A DNA stretch of 64,000 nt from Manis javanica (lineage: Eukaryota > Chordata > Mammalia > Pholidota > Manidae). This document shows positions 25,640-37,600 of this stretch, piece by piece. The first letter of the stretch is position 1. Every line of letters starts with the position of its first letter. The notes under the pieces were generated by a model, which was not told the DNA's origin, ran no database searches, and was given only the letters and a program-made list of their open reading frames with translations. The position numbers and the translations under genes are program-made. The stretch spans positions 26,677,501-26,741,500 of the forward strand of contig NC_133157.1 in assembly GCF_040802235.1 (NCBI RefSeq), in the 5' to 3' direction.

Positions 25640-27134
25640 GGTCTGAAAGACTATTTCCTCCCCCAGTTTGGGGAAGTTTTTATCAATTGTTTCTTCAAAG
25701 ACACTTTCTATCCCCTTTTCTCTCTCTTCTTCTGCTGGTATCCCTATAATGGGAATATTGTTCCGTTTGGATTGGTCACACAGTTCTCTTAATATTTTTT
25801 CATACCTGGAGATCGTTTTATCTTTCTCTGCCTCAGCCTCTCTGTATTCCTGTTCTGTGATTTCTATTCCATTAATGGCCTCTTGTACCTCATGCAGTCT
25901 GCCCTTAAGTTATTCCAGAGATTGTTTTATTTCTGTATTCTCCCTCCCTACTTGCTCCTTTAGCTCTTGCATACTTCTCTGCAGGTCCATCAGCATGGTT
26001 ATGACCTTTATTTTGAATTCTTTATCAGGGAGATTGGTTAAATCTATCTCCCCAGGCCCTCTCTCAGGGGTTGTCTGGGTAATTCTGGACTGGACCAGAT
26101 TGTTTTGCTTTTTTATGGTGATAGAAGTAGCTGTAGGCAGGTAGTGTGTGTGTGTGCTAGGTGGGAGAACAAAGTCATTTCCTATTTGCTTGTCACCTTG
26201 CCCTTCTCTGCTGCCTTTGTCATTTACCCAGACTCCTGGAGTAGCCTCCGTATTAATCCCCTAAGTTGCTGTGGGCGGGGCTGCCATCAGGTTAGTGCAG
26301 AGCCCTGCAGGGAGTGACAGGCATGCCGGGTTTGCTCTCCTGGAAGAGCGGCATTCGTTCGCACCTTGTCCTGGTTTCTTCTGCCTGCGCTGGATAGCTG
26401 CACGCTGGCGGTGGCCTTTGGGTCTGGCCCAGGTGTCTGTGCACTGGGAGGAGATTCTGGTTGGCTGCTTGGGGTGCGGCCGCTCTGTCGCCACTACACG
26501 TGGGTGGTCTCAGGCTACTGGACCAGTGTGTCGGGGGCCGTGCTGGCCAGGGGAACAACTGGCAGGCTGCTTATTGCTGTGAGGAGCTACAGAGCTGTGC
26601 TGCCGCCCGGCGTGTTAGGTCACCTGGAGTTCCCCAGGATTCCCAGCTGCTGGGCTGAGTGTGCCGGGATGATTCCATCCATCTATGAGGTCCCTGTCCC
26701 TTTAAGACTTTAAAAAGCACTTGCTTTTCTTTTGTCCCAGGGGAGCCGGTTTCGGGGACCTGCTCACAGAGTTTGCTTCTCCATTTCTCTAATATTCAGC
26801 ACACCATGTACTGTGTGTCTGCACTCCTGGTGTGGATTACTAGAGCTGGTTGTTTAGCAGTCCCAGGCTTTCACTCCCTCCCAGCCGCAATTCCTTTCCT
26901 CCCTCCAGGGAGCTGGGGTGAATGGAGTGCTTGGATCCCACCAGGCCGCAGCTTGTATCTTACCCTCTTCGTGAGATGCTGAGTTCTCGCAGATGTAGAT
27001 GTAGTCTGGCTGTTGTACTGTATCCACTCGTCTGTTTTAGGAATAGTTGTATTTGTTGTATTTTCAAAAATATATATGGTTTTGAGAGGTGATTTCCACT
27101 GAACTACTCACTCCACCATCTTAGCTCCTCCCCC

Positions 27135-27149
27135 AGACAATTCAATTTT
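27135..27149. repeat. Target-site duplication, right copy
   Basis: Exact second copy of agacaattcaatttt (see 17567-17581), directly after the L1 5' terminus 'ctccaccatcttagctcctc'. Confidence 0.9.
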
Positions 27150-27184
27150 GGTTGAATTAGCATTGCAGCTTCATTTAGTTATAT

Positions 27185-27490
27185 TACCTATTTTAATAGA
27201 GCTGAACCATGTAAAGTAAATTGGTATAACCCCTTTGGAAAGTAATTTGGGTATATATATCAAGAACTATAACATTTTTCTATTGAGAGCCATAAAATTG
27301 TTCATTGCTTTTGATGAAGTAAGCCCACTCTTGGGAATTTATTCTAAGATATAACCAAAAAAAGAAGGGAAAATATTCAAACACAGGAAGGTGTTTATTT
27401 TGGCATTAGTGATAACAGGCATTGATTAGAGACAATCTTGAATAGAGGAATGATTAAGATATACATTTTAAATTCATATGAATAATTATG
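27185..27490 (+). mobile_element. Old L1M-type 3' fragment, plus orientation
   Basis: The run 'taacccctttggaaagtaat', 'aagcccactcttgggaattt' and 'tattctaagatataacc' follows the order of old L1 3' regions in sense. Highly diverged. No coding potential. Confidence 0.6.
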
Positions 27491-29924
27491 TAGCTACTAA
27501 CATGATAATCTGATATAGATTGGCAGCTGTGTGTATGGAGTAGACAGCTGTGTGCCCAGATCTACACTGAGATACAGAGAAAGGAGAGATGCACTATCAT
27601 CTGTTACCCCTGCTTGGTGACAGATAACGATCTGCAATACTGAGTTACTGATATGCTCAATCAGCAATGCTTCACTTTTATTACTATACTCATTGCCTTA
27701 GTGATCTTATTCAGTCTCCTGATTTGAAATATTCATATGCTGATGTCTCACAAATTCATATCCCTAGCTCAGACTTCTCTAAACACAAAATGTGTATATT
27801 CTTTGGCATTGTTGTCATATTTAATAGACAATTCAAATCTAACATGTCCAAAATGCACACAACACCTGGTATTCTCCCATAGATCCACTCCAATCACAGC
27901 TTTCCTTTTTCAGTGAGTTACAAGTCTATCCTTCCCACTTTTCAGTCCAAAAACACTGACGTCATCTAAGAGGCTCTTCTTCCTCTATCACCATTACCCA
28001 ATCCTTCAGGAAATCCTTTCGGCCGTACCCTCTCAATATATCCAGAATTTTCCTCTTCCTTACCTTCTCCACAACTATCACTCTGGCCTAGGCTAACACT
28101 TTCTCTCAGAATTACTACAATAGGTTCCCTACTGTATTATTCCCCCCACAGACTGATCTTAACACAGTATGCCAATGATTTCAAAACTTTTAATAATACT
28201 GTGATACTTGAACATACATGATTCTGTTGGATTTAAAGACCCTTAGATGGAGGCCACATGTCAGTAATATAAAAGATATGGGGAAGTTTTAAAAAAAGTT
28301 CAGAGAAATATATATGTATTTGTATATATATATATAGCTGATATTTTTTTCCAGGCTCACCCTGTATTGCCCATGGCAGTAGAACATGGGCTTGTGTTGA
28401 AACCTGCCCATTATTGTTTGTATTTTCTAGTTATCTATGCTTATTCAGCCAGTAAAATCTCCCTGCCCTTTCCTAGAAAATTCTGCTTGTCTATTGCTTA
28501 GGGGATAATTGTTACTTTTGAAATGATCCTTAATGTTTCTTTACTTATTAAAATTCATATGTAAATGTGCATATATGTATGAGTTTTTACATATATATAT
28601 GTAGACAAACACTGTATTCATATTGGTATCTCTATTACAGAATATTGTTTGCCATCCTGATATTAAATATTCTGCCAGGGTCTTAACTCCTTGTGGATGA
28701 GTCTGCATTTTGTTCATTTCTGTTAAAAGCCTAGCACATAAAAAGTATTTAATAAAGTGTTTAATTTGAAACCCTTTTTCACTTCCGAATTCCCAGTTTT
28801 TGAACTACTCAGGGGGCTGCCTCTCATGTACTCACAGTAATGATGCTCCTAAGGACATGGGCACCCAGCCCTCACTGAGGATGGTTTCAGGAACCAATTC
28901 AAGGAAAGGAAAGCATGTTGAGTACCACTTTAGACTCTCCTTGGCTGGCTCCCTGTAACTCATCTGGTTTCTCTCTGATGTACTTGGTGCCACATAGTGA
29001 CTACCTTTTGCCCTTTGAATCAGTTTTTATCTTAAAAACACTCATATAATAACCTAATCAGAACATCAAGGAACAAACATTTGGAAGGTCTTCTAACATT
29101 TTGCAAAGCAAATCTTTATAGATCTATTTATTTTTTACTGCTATAGAACATTAATATCTAGTTTAATAGCACTTTATACTTTCTGGTCGAATACCTTCCC
29201 TTTTCCTCCCTTCCACCAACTCCTACCTAAGTGAAGTAATGGGCTGCCATTATGTATAATTTGCAGTTTTATTAGCTCTTCACTTTACCAACCTGAAAAG
29301 ATGACATATTCACCTTTTATAATAATGCATATTTTAAAGTTGCACATTTTTATGAAAATTTCCTTTGAAATTCCTTTTTAAGTCACTGTGTAAATAAGTC
29401 AGTGAATGCTCATAAGCTTCTAAGTGTTTTGGTTGGGAGGGTGAAGGTATGTCAGGAGATCAGTGAGTAAGACAATGAAGAGAGGTGAGAAGCTTATATG
29501 AGAGCCCAGTGCTGATAGAGATGGGTTCAATTTTCCTGGCTAGAAAGATAAAAGAGGCACAGCCAGTTCAAGGACAGCAGCTGTGATGGAGAACACCGTG
29601 GATGTGTACTGGAGGCAGTCTGAAGGCAGGATCTCTCCACTGACCACTCTTACTGAAATTCAAATTTTAACTTTTTCAAAAAGCAGTGGAACCAAGGGAA
29701 CTTTGACTGGGACACTTCCCAGTGGCATTTCACTTTATTTCAGCCAGTCATCTTTTGAAAGTATTCAAATATGAGCTTCAGGAGGGCACCTTGTCTTTGA
29801 CATATTTTCCCCTGGACTAGTCATGAGAAATTAGTGTGTTTTGTGTGTCTGCATATGTCTTCCTTGATTGTGTCCTCAGCTCTGTCAATTATCCCTCTGA
29901 TCCTCACTGACTTTCTCCTTCCAG
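27491..29924. other. Intergenic interval with old interspersed repeats
   Basis: No gene identified. 27640-28145 looks like an old LINE- or LTR-type repeat common in placental genomes ('ttcagtccaaaaacactgac', 'aatatatccagaattttcct', 'attactacaataggttccct'); I cannot name the family. 28310-28340 and 28560-28605 are short TA-rich simple repeats. 28.6-29.9 kb has no recognisable repeat. Confidence 0.4.
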
Positions 29925-30112
29925 GAAGAGCACATTAGTGGACACCCTTGTGTTTACGTGTGTCTTCTTCATCATCTTTTGTCATCTTCTTAATTCCAGC
30001 CAGCTTTATTGTGTTCCTGATCCAGGAGCGGGTCAGCAAGGCAAAGCACCTGCAGCTCATCAGCAGAGTGAAGCCCGTCATCTACTGGCTCTCCACTTTT
30101 GTCTGGGACATG
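29925..30112 (+). pseudogene. ABCA1: Orphan ABCA1-like exon, frameshifted
   Basis: ABCA1 is the membrane cholesterol and phospholipid exporter. The end of this stretch reads [20 protein letters not shown], then [18 protein letters not shown], and then a GT donor (30113). It matches the second transmembrane region of ABCA1 as I recall it, with the exon ending at the same DM position. A good acceptor (ttctccttccag, 29913-29924) precedes it. The upstream part reads [15 protein letters not shown] in another frame and fits the VDVLVSICVIFAMSF region, so an insertion of about 10 bases near 29970-29990 has shifted the frame. Retained splice sites show this is a genomic copy, not a retrocopy. No neighbouring ABCA1 exon is visible, and only 1.5 kb separates it from the NIPSNAP3A stop codon. 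Confidence 0.85.
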
Positions 30113-30894
30113 GTAAGGGCACCTGTCTGCCACTGCCTTATACATGCCATCAGGGCTGTGGATCGGATGAACGAGCTCCTGGCTCTTCTGAAAGTGTTCT
30201 AGTCATTCTATGGATAAATGAAAAGGGAAAAGGCAGAAGCAGTTGTCTACTTTCATTGCACCAACCATGGCATTAAGTACAGAGCTGATCTCACATCAGA
30301 GAGAAAATCTGTCCACACTGACTCCATTTAATACCACTACCACCTAATTTCCTAAGTGACAACTTTTCAAAGGAACAGTGAGGTAGAAGACTTAGTCAAA
30401 ACTCAAAGCCAACGCTTCTAACTTCTCTGACAGTCAAAGATGTTCTTTGCCTTCTTAGGAAACTAATCTGTCCTTTGAATTCCAGATAAATGAGAGGTGA
30501 ATCTGCTTCCTGTTTTTCAATTTTCCCTCAGATAGCTAATTCTCATAATTTAATATGTTGTATTTGCAATATAGGTTAGGAACATAAAATAATATAGCTA
30601 TAATTACAGTCTACCAGAAAAGCTTTGAAATAACAAATCTAGTTTAAGAAGGCTGAGGTACTCAACTAAAATAAAGATTAAAGTTGTTTGTAGGAAAATC
30701 CTAGCTTATCTGTGACAGTACTGAAGAAAATCTCCTTGTAGGGTTATTAGTGTGCCATTTACATGAGGTATCTTAATATTTACAATCAAGACAGCACATT
30801 TATTACTGTCTCATTACCTACAGCAACATAGTAACTCCAGAGAAGAGGATTAAAACACAAAATAATAAAAAGAATCAGAGTGTATATGTAGACT
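30113..30894. other. Spacer between ABCA1-like exon and NIPSNAP3A 3' end
   Basis: I looked for the ABCA1 exons that should follow (starting CNYVVPA) and did not see them on the plus strand. A TTTATT at 30799-30804 is a possible second minus-strand polyadenylation signal for NIPSNAP3A. No repeat recognised. Confidence 0.4.
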
Positions 30895-30900
30895 TTTATT
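30895..30900 (-). terminator. Candidate polyadenylation signal of NIPSNAP3A
   Basis: TTTATT on the plus strand is AATAAA on the minus strand, about 710 bases after the NIPSNAP3A stop codon at 31613. An alternative lies at 30799-30804. Neither is proven. Confidence 0.4.
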
Positions 30901-31612
30901 AGGGCAAACATTTCCAAAACCATAAATACCTTATTAAAACAGATGTCCCAAGTATCTCTGCTAGTGATCTACAATGAAGTAAAAATTAGTAAATTTAACC
31001 ATGAATGAAGACATTTTAGTATGTAAGCTGATAAGACTTCAACAAATTTTAATACCAGGTCCTAAGCACATTGTTTCCACATATGTGATTATTAGTATGA
31101 AAATCATAATTAATAAACATGACAGATAATACTGTACTTTTCCATAATAATGAAATGTTTAATATTTTTATGAATCCCATTTGGTAGTACAAAATAAATT
31201 TTACTGGACAAAAACTTTTAAAATCTCAGAAAAACAGACATGAAGAGAGATTGATTATGTAATTAAAAATATTACCATAGGCATGGAAATATCATTTGAA
31301 TATAAGAAAGTGCTGTAAAAGAAGAGGGTTGTTAAAATAGAGAACAAGAGATATTCTGAAAGAAATAAAAAGCAAAATCTTGTAGTAACAACTATTTTTA
31401 ATGTTTAAGAGATACTGAAATGCCAAGGGGAAATGAATAGAACTGTTTCCTGAAGTGGTAGTGATGCTGGAGGTGGCTTTAAAAATGCAAGGGACATAGA
31501 AAATTAACTTACCACCTCCATGTAAAAATGAGAATCTCTTGGGAGAATTTAAGCATTGTTAGCAGACACATCTCATGACAGTTAATGAAAGGCTCCATAT
31601 TTCCATGGAAAA

Positions 31613-31689
31613 CTACTTCAACGGCGAAAATGAGGTAGGAATCAGAAGCATATTCTGCTGACACTCAAGGAAGTTAACACTTTCCCGAA
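31613..31689 (-). CDS. NIPSNAP3A: NIPSNAP3A coding exon 6 and stop
   Basis: Acceptor ttttttccag. Encodes VRESVNFLECQQNMLLIPTS FSPLK as two adjoining blocks, then TAG at 31615-31613. The C-terminal PTSFSPLK end is as in the human protein. The change to NFLECQQ from NYLVSQQ is local. Confidence 0.95.
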
Positions 31690-34600
31690 CTGGAAAAAAC
31701 ATTTCATAAGAAGGCATATAAGGTTTTTGACAAAGTCAAATTTGTTCTCAGAATAATTTGTGCTTAGTGAAACAGCTTACCAGCTGCCACGACTCTGGGA
31801 TCCTCATGGGACTGATGTCTCCCAGCTGCACGACTCTCTGCACTCTCATTCCACCAAAGAACGTGAACTGAAGAAATAAACCAGAAATAGAGTCTAAAAA
31901 CTGTGGCATTACTACAAATAAGAAACACAAAAAAATTAATCAGAAACATCAAATCTTATTGTTTACATCAAAATAGTGACTACCAAAAAGGTAAAAGTAA
32001 GTATGTTAATGATAAGATTTCAGAGGACTTAGCGATTTGGCAGAGAAGTTTATAATCAAACTGGTTTTACAGATGAAGAAACAGAAGTCTGGAGAGAGGA
32101 AGTAAAGTAACAAAGCTAAAGACACAGTCTAGTAGACCAGGTTTCCTGACTTCCTAATACATTTTATTTTATTTAAAATAAAAGCAGGATTATAAGAATC
32201 AAATATCAAATCATTAGGTTGTATATTGTATACCTTACACTTAGAATGTTATATATCAATTGTATCTCAATAAAACTGGAAAAAACGACAACAGAAAAAA
32301 ATCATAAAAGTGCATTCAGTGGAAAAAAACGATGTTGAAAGGAATAGATTCCTTGAGGCTCCTTCCAGTTTTAAAAACTTTATCATTTTGATGTATCAGG
32401 GAAAAGTGCAGTTCATTATTTGAAAAAGGCTTCATAAGGTGTTAACATTTAAACAAATTAGATGCAAAACAAGTTTTCTCAGCTCTTCATATTACAGCAA
32501 AATAAAAATTTAGCAATAAAAAGTAATATATACTCCATAATAAGAAGAGACAGAAGGAATTTATTAAATGTCATCAGTATACTTCACAGTTTCACAGAAG
32601 ATATGTACAACTGTACCTCTATTGAGTAACCCATATTCTGCATGGAACACTCCAACTAGTTTTGTGTAGCCTCGACTGACATGAATTTGAACTGCCCGTT
32701 TAAATGAGTCACCCCACAGAGCTGGCCCACCAGGTTTCATCTGAAAAGTAGCTAGTTCATAGACTCCTAGAGAAAGGAGAAAAATAGTTATTTTATAGAA
32801 TACATTCAGGCAATTTCTAATCATGCTTCGTTTGGTTCCAGTGGAAGCCTAATCTTCATATATAGATTTGGTGGATCATATATGTACATATGTTTGTGGA
32901 GACATATTTATTAATAATTCGCATTGTTTTTCTTTTGTTTAGAAACCCTTGTCCTAGTTTAAGGGTCAGTTGTTAATCTTATACAGAACACAGAAAAACA
33001 CTGGAAGCTGTAGGTAAAGTATTATCTAAAGTATTTTTAATCTGTAAAATCTGTCAATAAAACAGAATTTATAATGGAATAGGACTTTTTAAATGCCTGG
33101 GTCTACATCTTTATAAAAGAAATGAATAAGGAACCATTTTCTAATCTCTTACAGTTCCATTATTCTCTCCAATTTCCACTACTTTTTCTTTATAGAATTT
33201 CCCACTATGGGATTCTATTTCTAACGGAAAGAGCAAGCAAACAATGGACCTGAAGTGACAGTCTCAGAGTTTTTGAGGGAAAAAAAATACCTGTAAGGAG
33301 ATATATTATTATTCCTAAATATCCAGGCAAATACTTGAGAAGCATTTTACTTTCTGGATGGAAGAATAGGGTTGGCGGAGAGAAAGAAACTAGGAGACAA
33401 GTAGATTTGAGAAGTAAAGGAAAACCATGCAAAAGTTATTGAAGAATTATGAGTAACATAAAGGAAGAAAACCAAGATTTGACACTGTTTGGTTCATTCA
33501 GTGCTGAAGCTGAGGGGGATCTTAGTGGGTAAGGATTTTGACTTCTCAAACCTCTTATATTCTAAAACACACTACAAAGTTGGGAGTAATAGGGAAAATA
33601 ACATAAAATTTAAACTAGTTTATACTTTCTCTAATCTGACCTCTGTTTAAAACTGGATTAAGGTAATAATTTCTTTATGTCAGCAAGAAGTGAAATAAGC
33701 AAAGACAAATCTTCACAAATTATTTTCAAATTGAGAAATAAGAGGAAGACACAAAATTAGACTACATTAATTCAGCTGGTCAGTTTCAGTTATTCATTCC
33801 CCCTAAAGTATTTTATAAGCAGATGTGTACTTAAGATTTAAGATTAATTGTAATTTGTGGAAAAATGCTTTTATATTTAAAAGTTTATAGTATTTTAAAA
33901 TATGGCAAAATATTACACATTATCTCTTACCTACTACCTACACATATGTACACTGCTCCCAAGGCCCAACTTCTCGACCTTTACTTACCATGTCTACTTT
34001 TCTATAATACAGGTAGGTAACCTTTAAGAATTAGAAAGAGATCAACTTGGAAAAATACTTCATTATTTAATGCTCATTTTTCAAAGAATAAGCTAAAAGC
34101 TCCAATTTATTTTCATCTCAACAATCAATATATGTTCCTATTAAACAAAAGATTATTTGATTTTTTTCCTGTGGAACTTTAGTTTTTGTAGCTTAAAATC
34201 AGTATTTTCTCCATCAAAATTCAAAGTGACTAAGAGGAAAAGACTTACCTTCCTTTGGAGGCTTCTCTAATTTGCACCATGGCACCAGATAAGTAATCTC
34301 ACTCTCTTGTTCATCTATGAGAGGCAAATTTGGAATGAGAAACTGTTCTTGCCATTCCTTATCTTTGGCCAAGGCTTTCCGAACTTCAGCTCGATGAGTA
34401 AAATTATCTATGGGAAGAAAATGAGTAAAAAAAATAAAAATTTTCAACTTAAAATCACTTTTCCTGGTTTCATTCAATTCAGCATGTTCATTGGGGCCAC
34501 AAAGGATACTCTGTGTTGTATCACTGGGGATCCCAAAATAAATAAAGGTGACATGTCCCCAAGTTTCTCATGGTTTGAAAGGAGACTAGAAGTGTAAACA

Positions 34601-37600
34601 ACTAAGTGTAATGTCATGGAGTGGGCTTTATAGGCTGTACCACTTAGTAAGCAGTTGTGTAACTTACTGAATCTTTCTGTGCCTGTTTCTTACTCTGGAA
34701 TGGGGATAATGATACAGGATCTACCTCCAGGGTTGTTGTGAGGATTAAATAAATTAGTACATGAGAGGAGCTTAAAACAGTGTTTGGCACCTAGTTAGTA
34801 CTCAATTATTAGTTAACTATTCTTATTAGTTGAGTTGCAGCATTTAAATTATATTGCCAACTCAGAGAAAGACTATTTTTTCTTCAGTGGTGGTGGTGGT
34901 GGATGGTCGGGTCAAGGCATACCCTGAATTAAACTTAACATAAATGAAATTAAGATGCACTTTTTTAGCCTCTTCAAGCAGTTTCCAAAGAAATAATGCT
35001 GATTCTCTTACCTATTGTCACTCATTCTCTTTAGTCAATATTTGTGTCTCTTCTGTTTGCTACTCAACCAGGGTTTATATGTTTACTAACATATAGGTCT
35101 AGTACTTACAGCCTCATTAAGACTAATGGCAAGAGTTTTCTATAGTTTATGCTGCAGAAAAGGAATAACATCTAACTTAGAGCTTATATTAGGACCTTAC
35201 TAGTAATTTTTTAATGGGACAAGATTCAGCTGGTAGTGCATTAAACCATAAATTGTGTTTTAATAGGGTTTGTTCTATTACAATAGGGAAAACTCCTAAA
35301 CTATGGCCCTGTTAGGTATAGAATGAGCTCTTTTCATATTAAAGTAGCTCATGACTAATTAACTTTGGACATTGATGACCAAACACTAAACGGCATTATT
35401 CCAGTTCTTTGGGTATCATTAAGTCCTGATAAGGACTTCAGAAAGATTTGACTGTATAGAGTAACAAACATTCTGGGAATTCTGGTAACCATTCCCCTTC
35501 CTCTACTGAACCAGGAGCAGTCAGCTTCAGTATGGGAGGAACTCCTAACTTCCTTTCCTTTACCTTCCTAGACCAGTATGATGGCACTGAATTCCTTGAA
35601 ACTTTGAGGTACAGGAATAAAACAAGTCATGAAACACAATAGAATTATTAAATCTTACAGATGAGTGAGGGCTTCAAAGTTAGCTGTCATTGCCTTTCAA
35701 CTTCCAGTTGCCTAAAGCCCCTAAATGATTTTTGCTAAAACACTGATAGCTGGTTCTAAATTCAATTAAGAAAAAAATAATTCTACTTTCCTTTTAAAAT
35801 CTTAACCCTCTTGGGTTCTTGCCATCACTGCTTTAAATTTTTCATAAACCATCTTTACAGTAAGTTATTCTTAACTTTTTTTGATGAAGTCTAGTTCACA
35901 ATTCTATGACGTCAAATTTGAGATGCCACATTTTCCTAGTACCACATTCTCAAAATAATATAATGGTTCCAAGCAATGGGCTCTTACAGGTGTATCCACT
36001 GGGAGAAGTAATCACTTTATTTTTTGGTACTGCTTTTGAAAAGTTTTACTTGTGTGTATTTATGGTAATATAGATCCAAGAACTAAGTCTCATGTAACAT
36101 CTAACAGAATGAAAATCTGTACTGAATACTAAAGCTGATGACTCATACCATACTTCCAAATATGAAACACTTTATTCATTCTGCCTCCAAATTCTACACT
36201 CCAGTATCCAACCAATTCAGAGTGAGCTGTCCGAAGATGAATGTTTTTCTTCACATTTTCCAGGAACTCATTCATCTTTGAGGGCTTAAGATAATAGGTA
36301 CGGAATTCATAGAATGTCCCATCGTATTGTCTGGATCCTGTAGCAAAAAATGAGTATACCTGAAGAAAGATAAGGCATATTTAAATGCTTTGGGAAGGCA
36401 GGGTTTATAATATTTTACAACTATATCTGAGTCTGGAAATAAGGGGCACTCAGTGGATTCATAATCTGTTTGTACTTCTGTTGTCCTCTATAGACATTTG
36501 TTGAGAGTGAAGTTTATAAAGTATTTTAAACAAATAGCTACTATTTCCTATCGGGAGTCTATGTTTGGTCACTTTTACATGAGAAGCTGCTTATGAAAAG
36601 CCACTGGTACAATTTTTTACCCAAGAACTACATTTAGAATCCTAATAAATTTTACAAATAGTTGTGATTCTTTATTTAGCCAACATTCCATATTTAGTCC
36701 ATAGTGTATGTGTTAGAGTTAAGCATTTAAAACAATTTGATAAAATATATAGGTATTCTGGCTAGCAAAATATAAATATGTTTACTAGCAGAAAACTCAT
36801 TTTTTTCTTAGGTTCTTAAAACAATGGAAATTGCTGGTCATGTCAAAGTATTTATTAAACCCAATGAAGTAGACCACTGGTCAAAAATAGGATAGGAATG
36901 TAACTAATGTAATAGGTAACTATGACCTAATTGCATTGTAATATAGTGATAGAATGTGTAAATGCTAGAAAAAAGGAGAAACCTTTTTTAAAAAGTGAGT
37001 CAGAATTGTCTGAATTATTGTTCATTTTAACTACAGATGTAGTCTAAGGGCATTTAATCCACTTAATTATATTAGGTTGATGGAAATACCTTAAAAACCA
37101 TTAGTTCCTTTTGTAATTGCCATGTGCCATGTAAATTTCTAATTTGGTTCTCTGAGTAAACTGAACTTTCAGTGGGAAATGCCTTCGATATTATCCTGTG
37201 TATGCATATGTTTCTGTATACACACACATATGCGTACAGAGACACACATGGCATTCTAGTTTACAAATCCATCTTATATAACTTTGGTTAGCATGTGCAC
37301 AGTTCCTGAAGCTGATTACACCAAAAAAATCTTTTAAAATAGTTTTGATATCTACAAACTATGGATAAATTTGGGGCTTATATTGACTGCCTGGTATGTC
37401 AAAGAAAAGCAGTAAGCTTCTTGCTCTGACATATATTTTGTTTACAAAACCCAATAGTGTATGTGTTTTACTTGTGTTTAAGTCTTAATTAAAATCTAGA
37501 GCTCATTCCATCATGTTATTGCTGGTTTGACTATGCTTGCCATAAAAACAAGTGAGGCTGTCCCTGACTTGGTAGACATTCCTTCTGTGTCATTTTACTA

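Larger units (their letters stand above)
17582..27134 (-). mobile_element. Composite antisense L1 with two 5' halves and one 3' end
   Basis: Reading the minus strand: a 5' end at 27134, 5' UTR, ORF1 (about 25370-26150) and the front of ORF2 down to about 23557. There the frame is cut at 'aactacccaagag' and joined to a second L1 5' terminus ('gagccaaatggcagcatgag', about 23552). Then follow a second 5' UTR, ORF1 (about 22018-22870), a whole ORF2 region (about 18070-21740) and the single 3' end at 17582. The ORF2 text at the cut recurs at about 20335, so about 3.2-3.6 kb is present twice in direct orientation. The two 5' halves are clearly diverged, so they are different L1 copies. All frames are broken. 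A 15-bp duplication encloses the whole block. Confidence 0.85.

Noticed and set aside
13760-27134. Many open frames as independent genes
   Set aside because: They are fragments of antisense L1 ORF1 and ORF2, or their complements, and are covered by the L1 entries.
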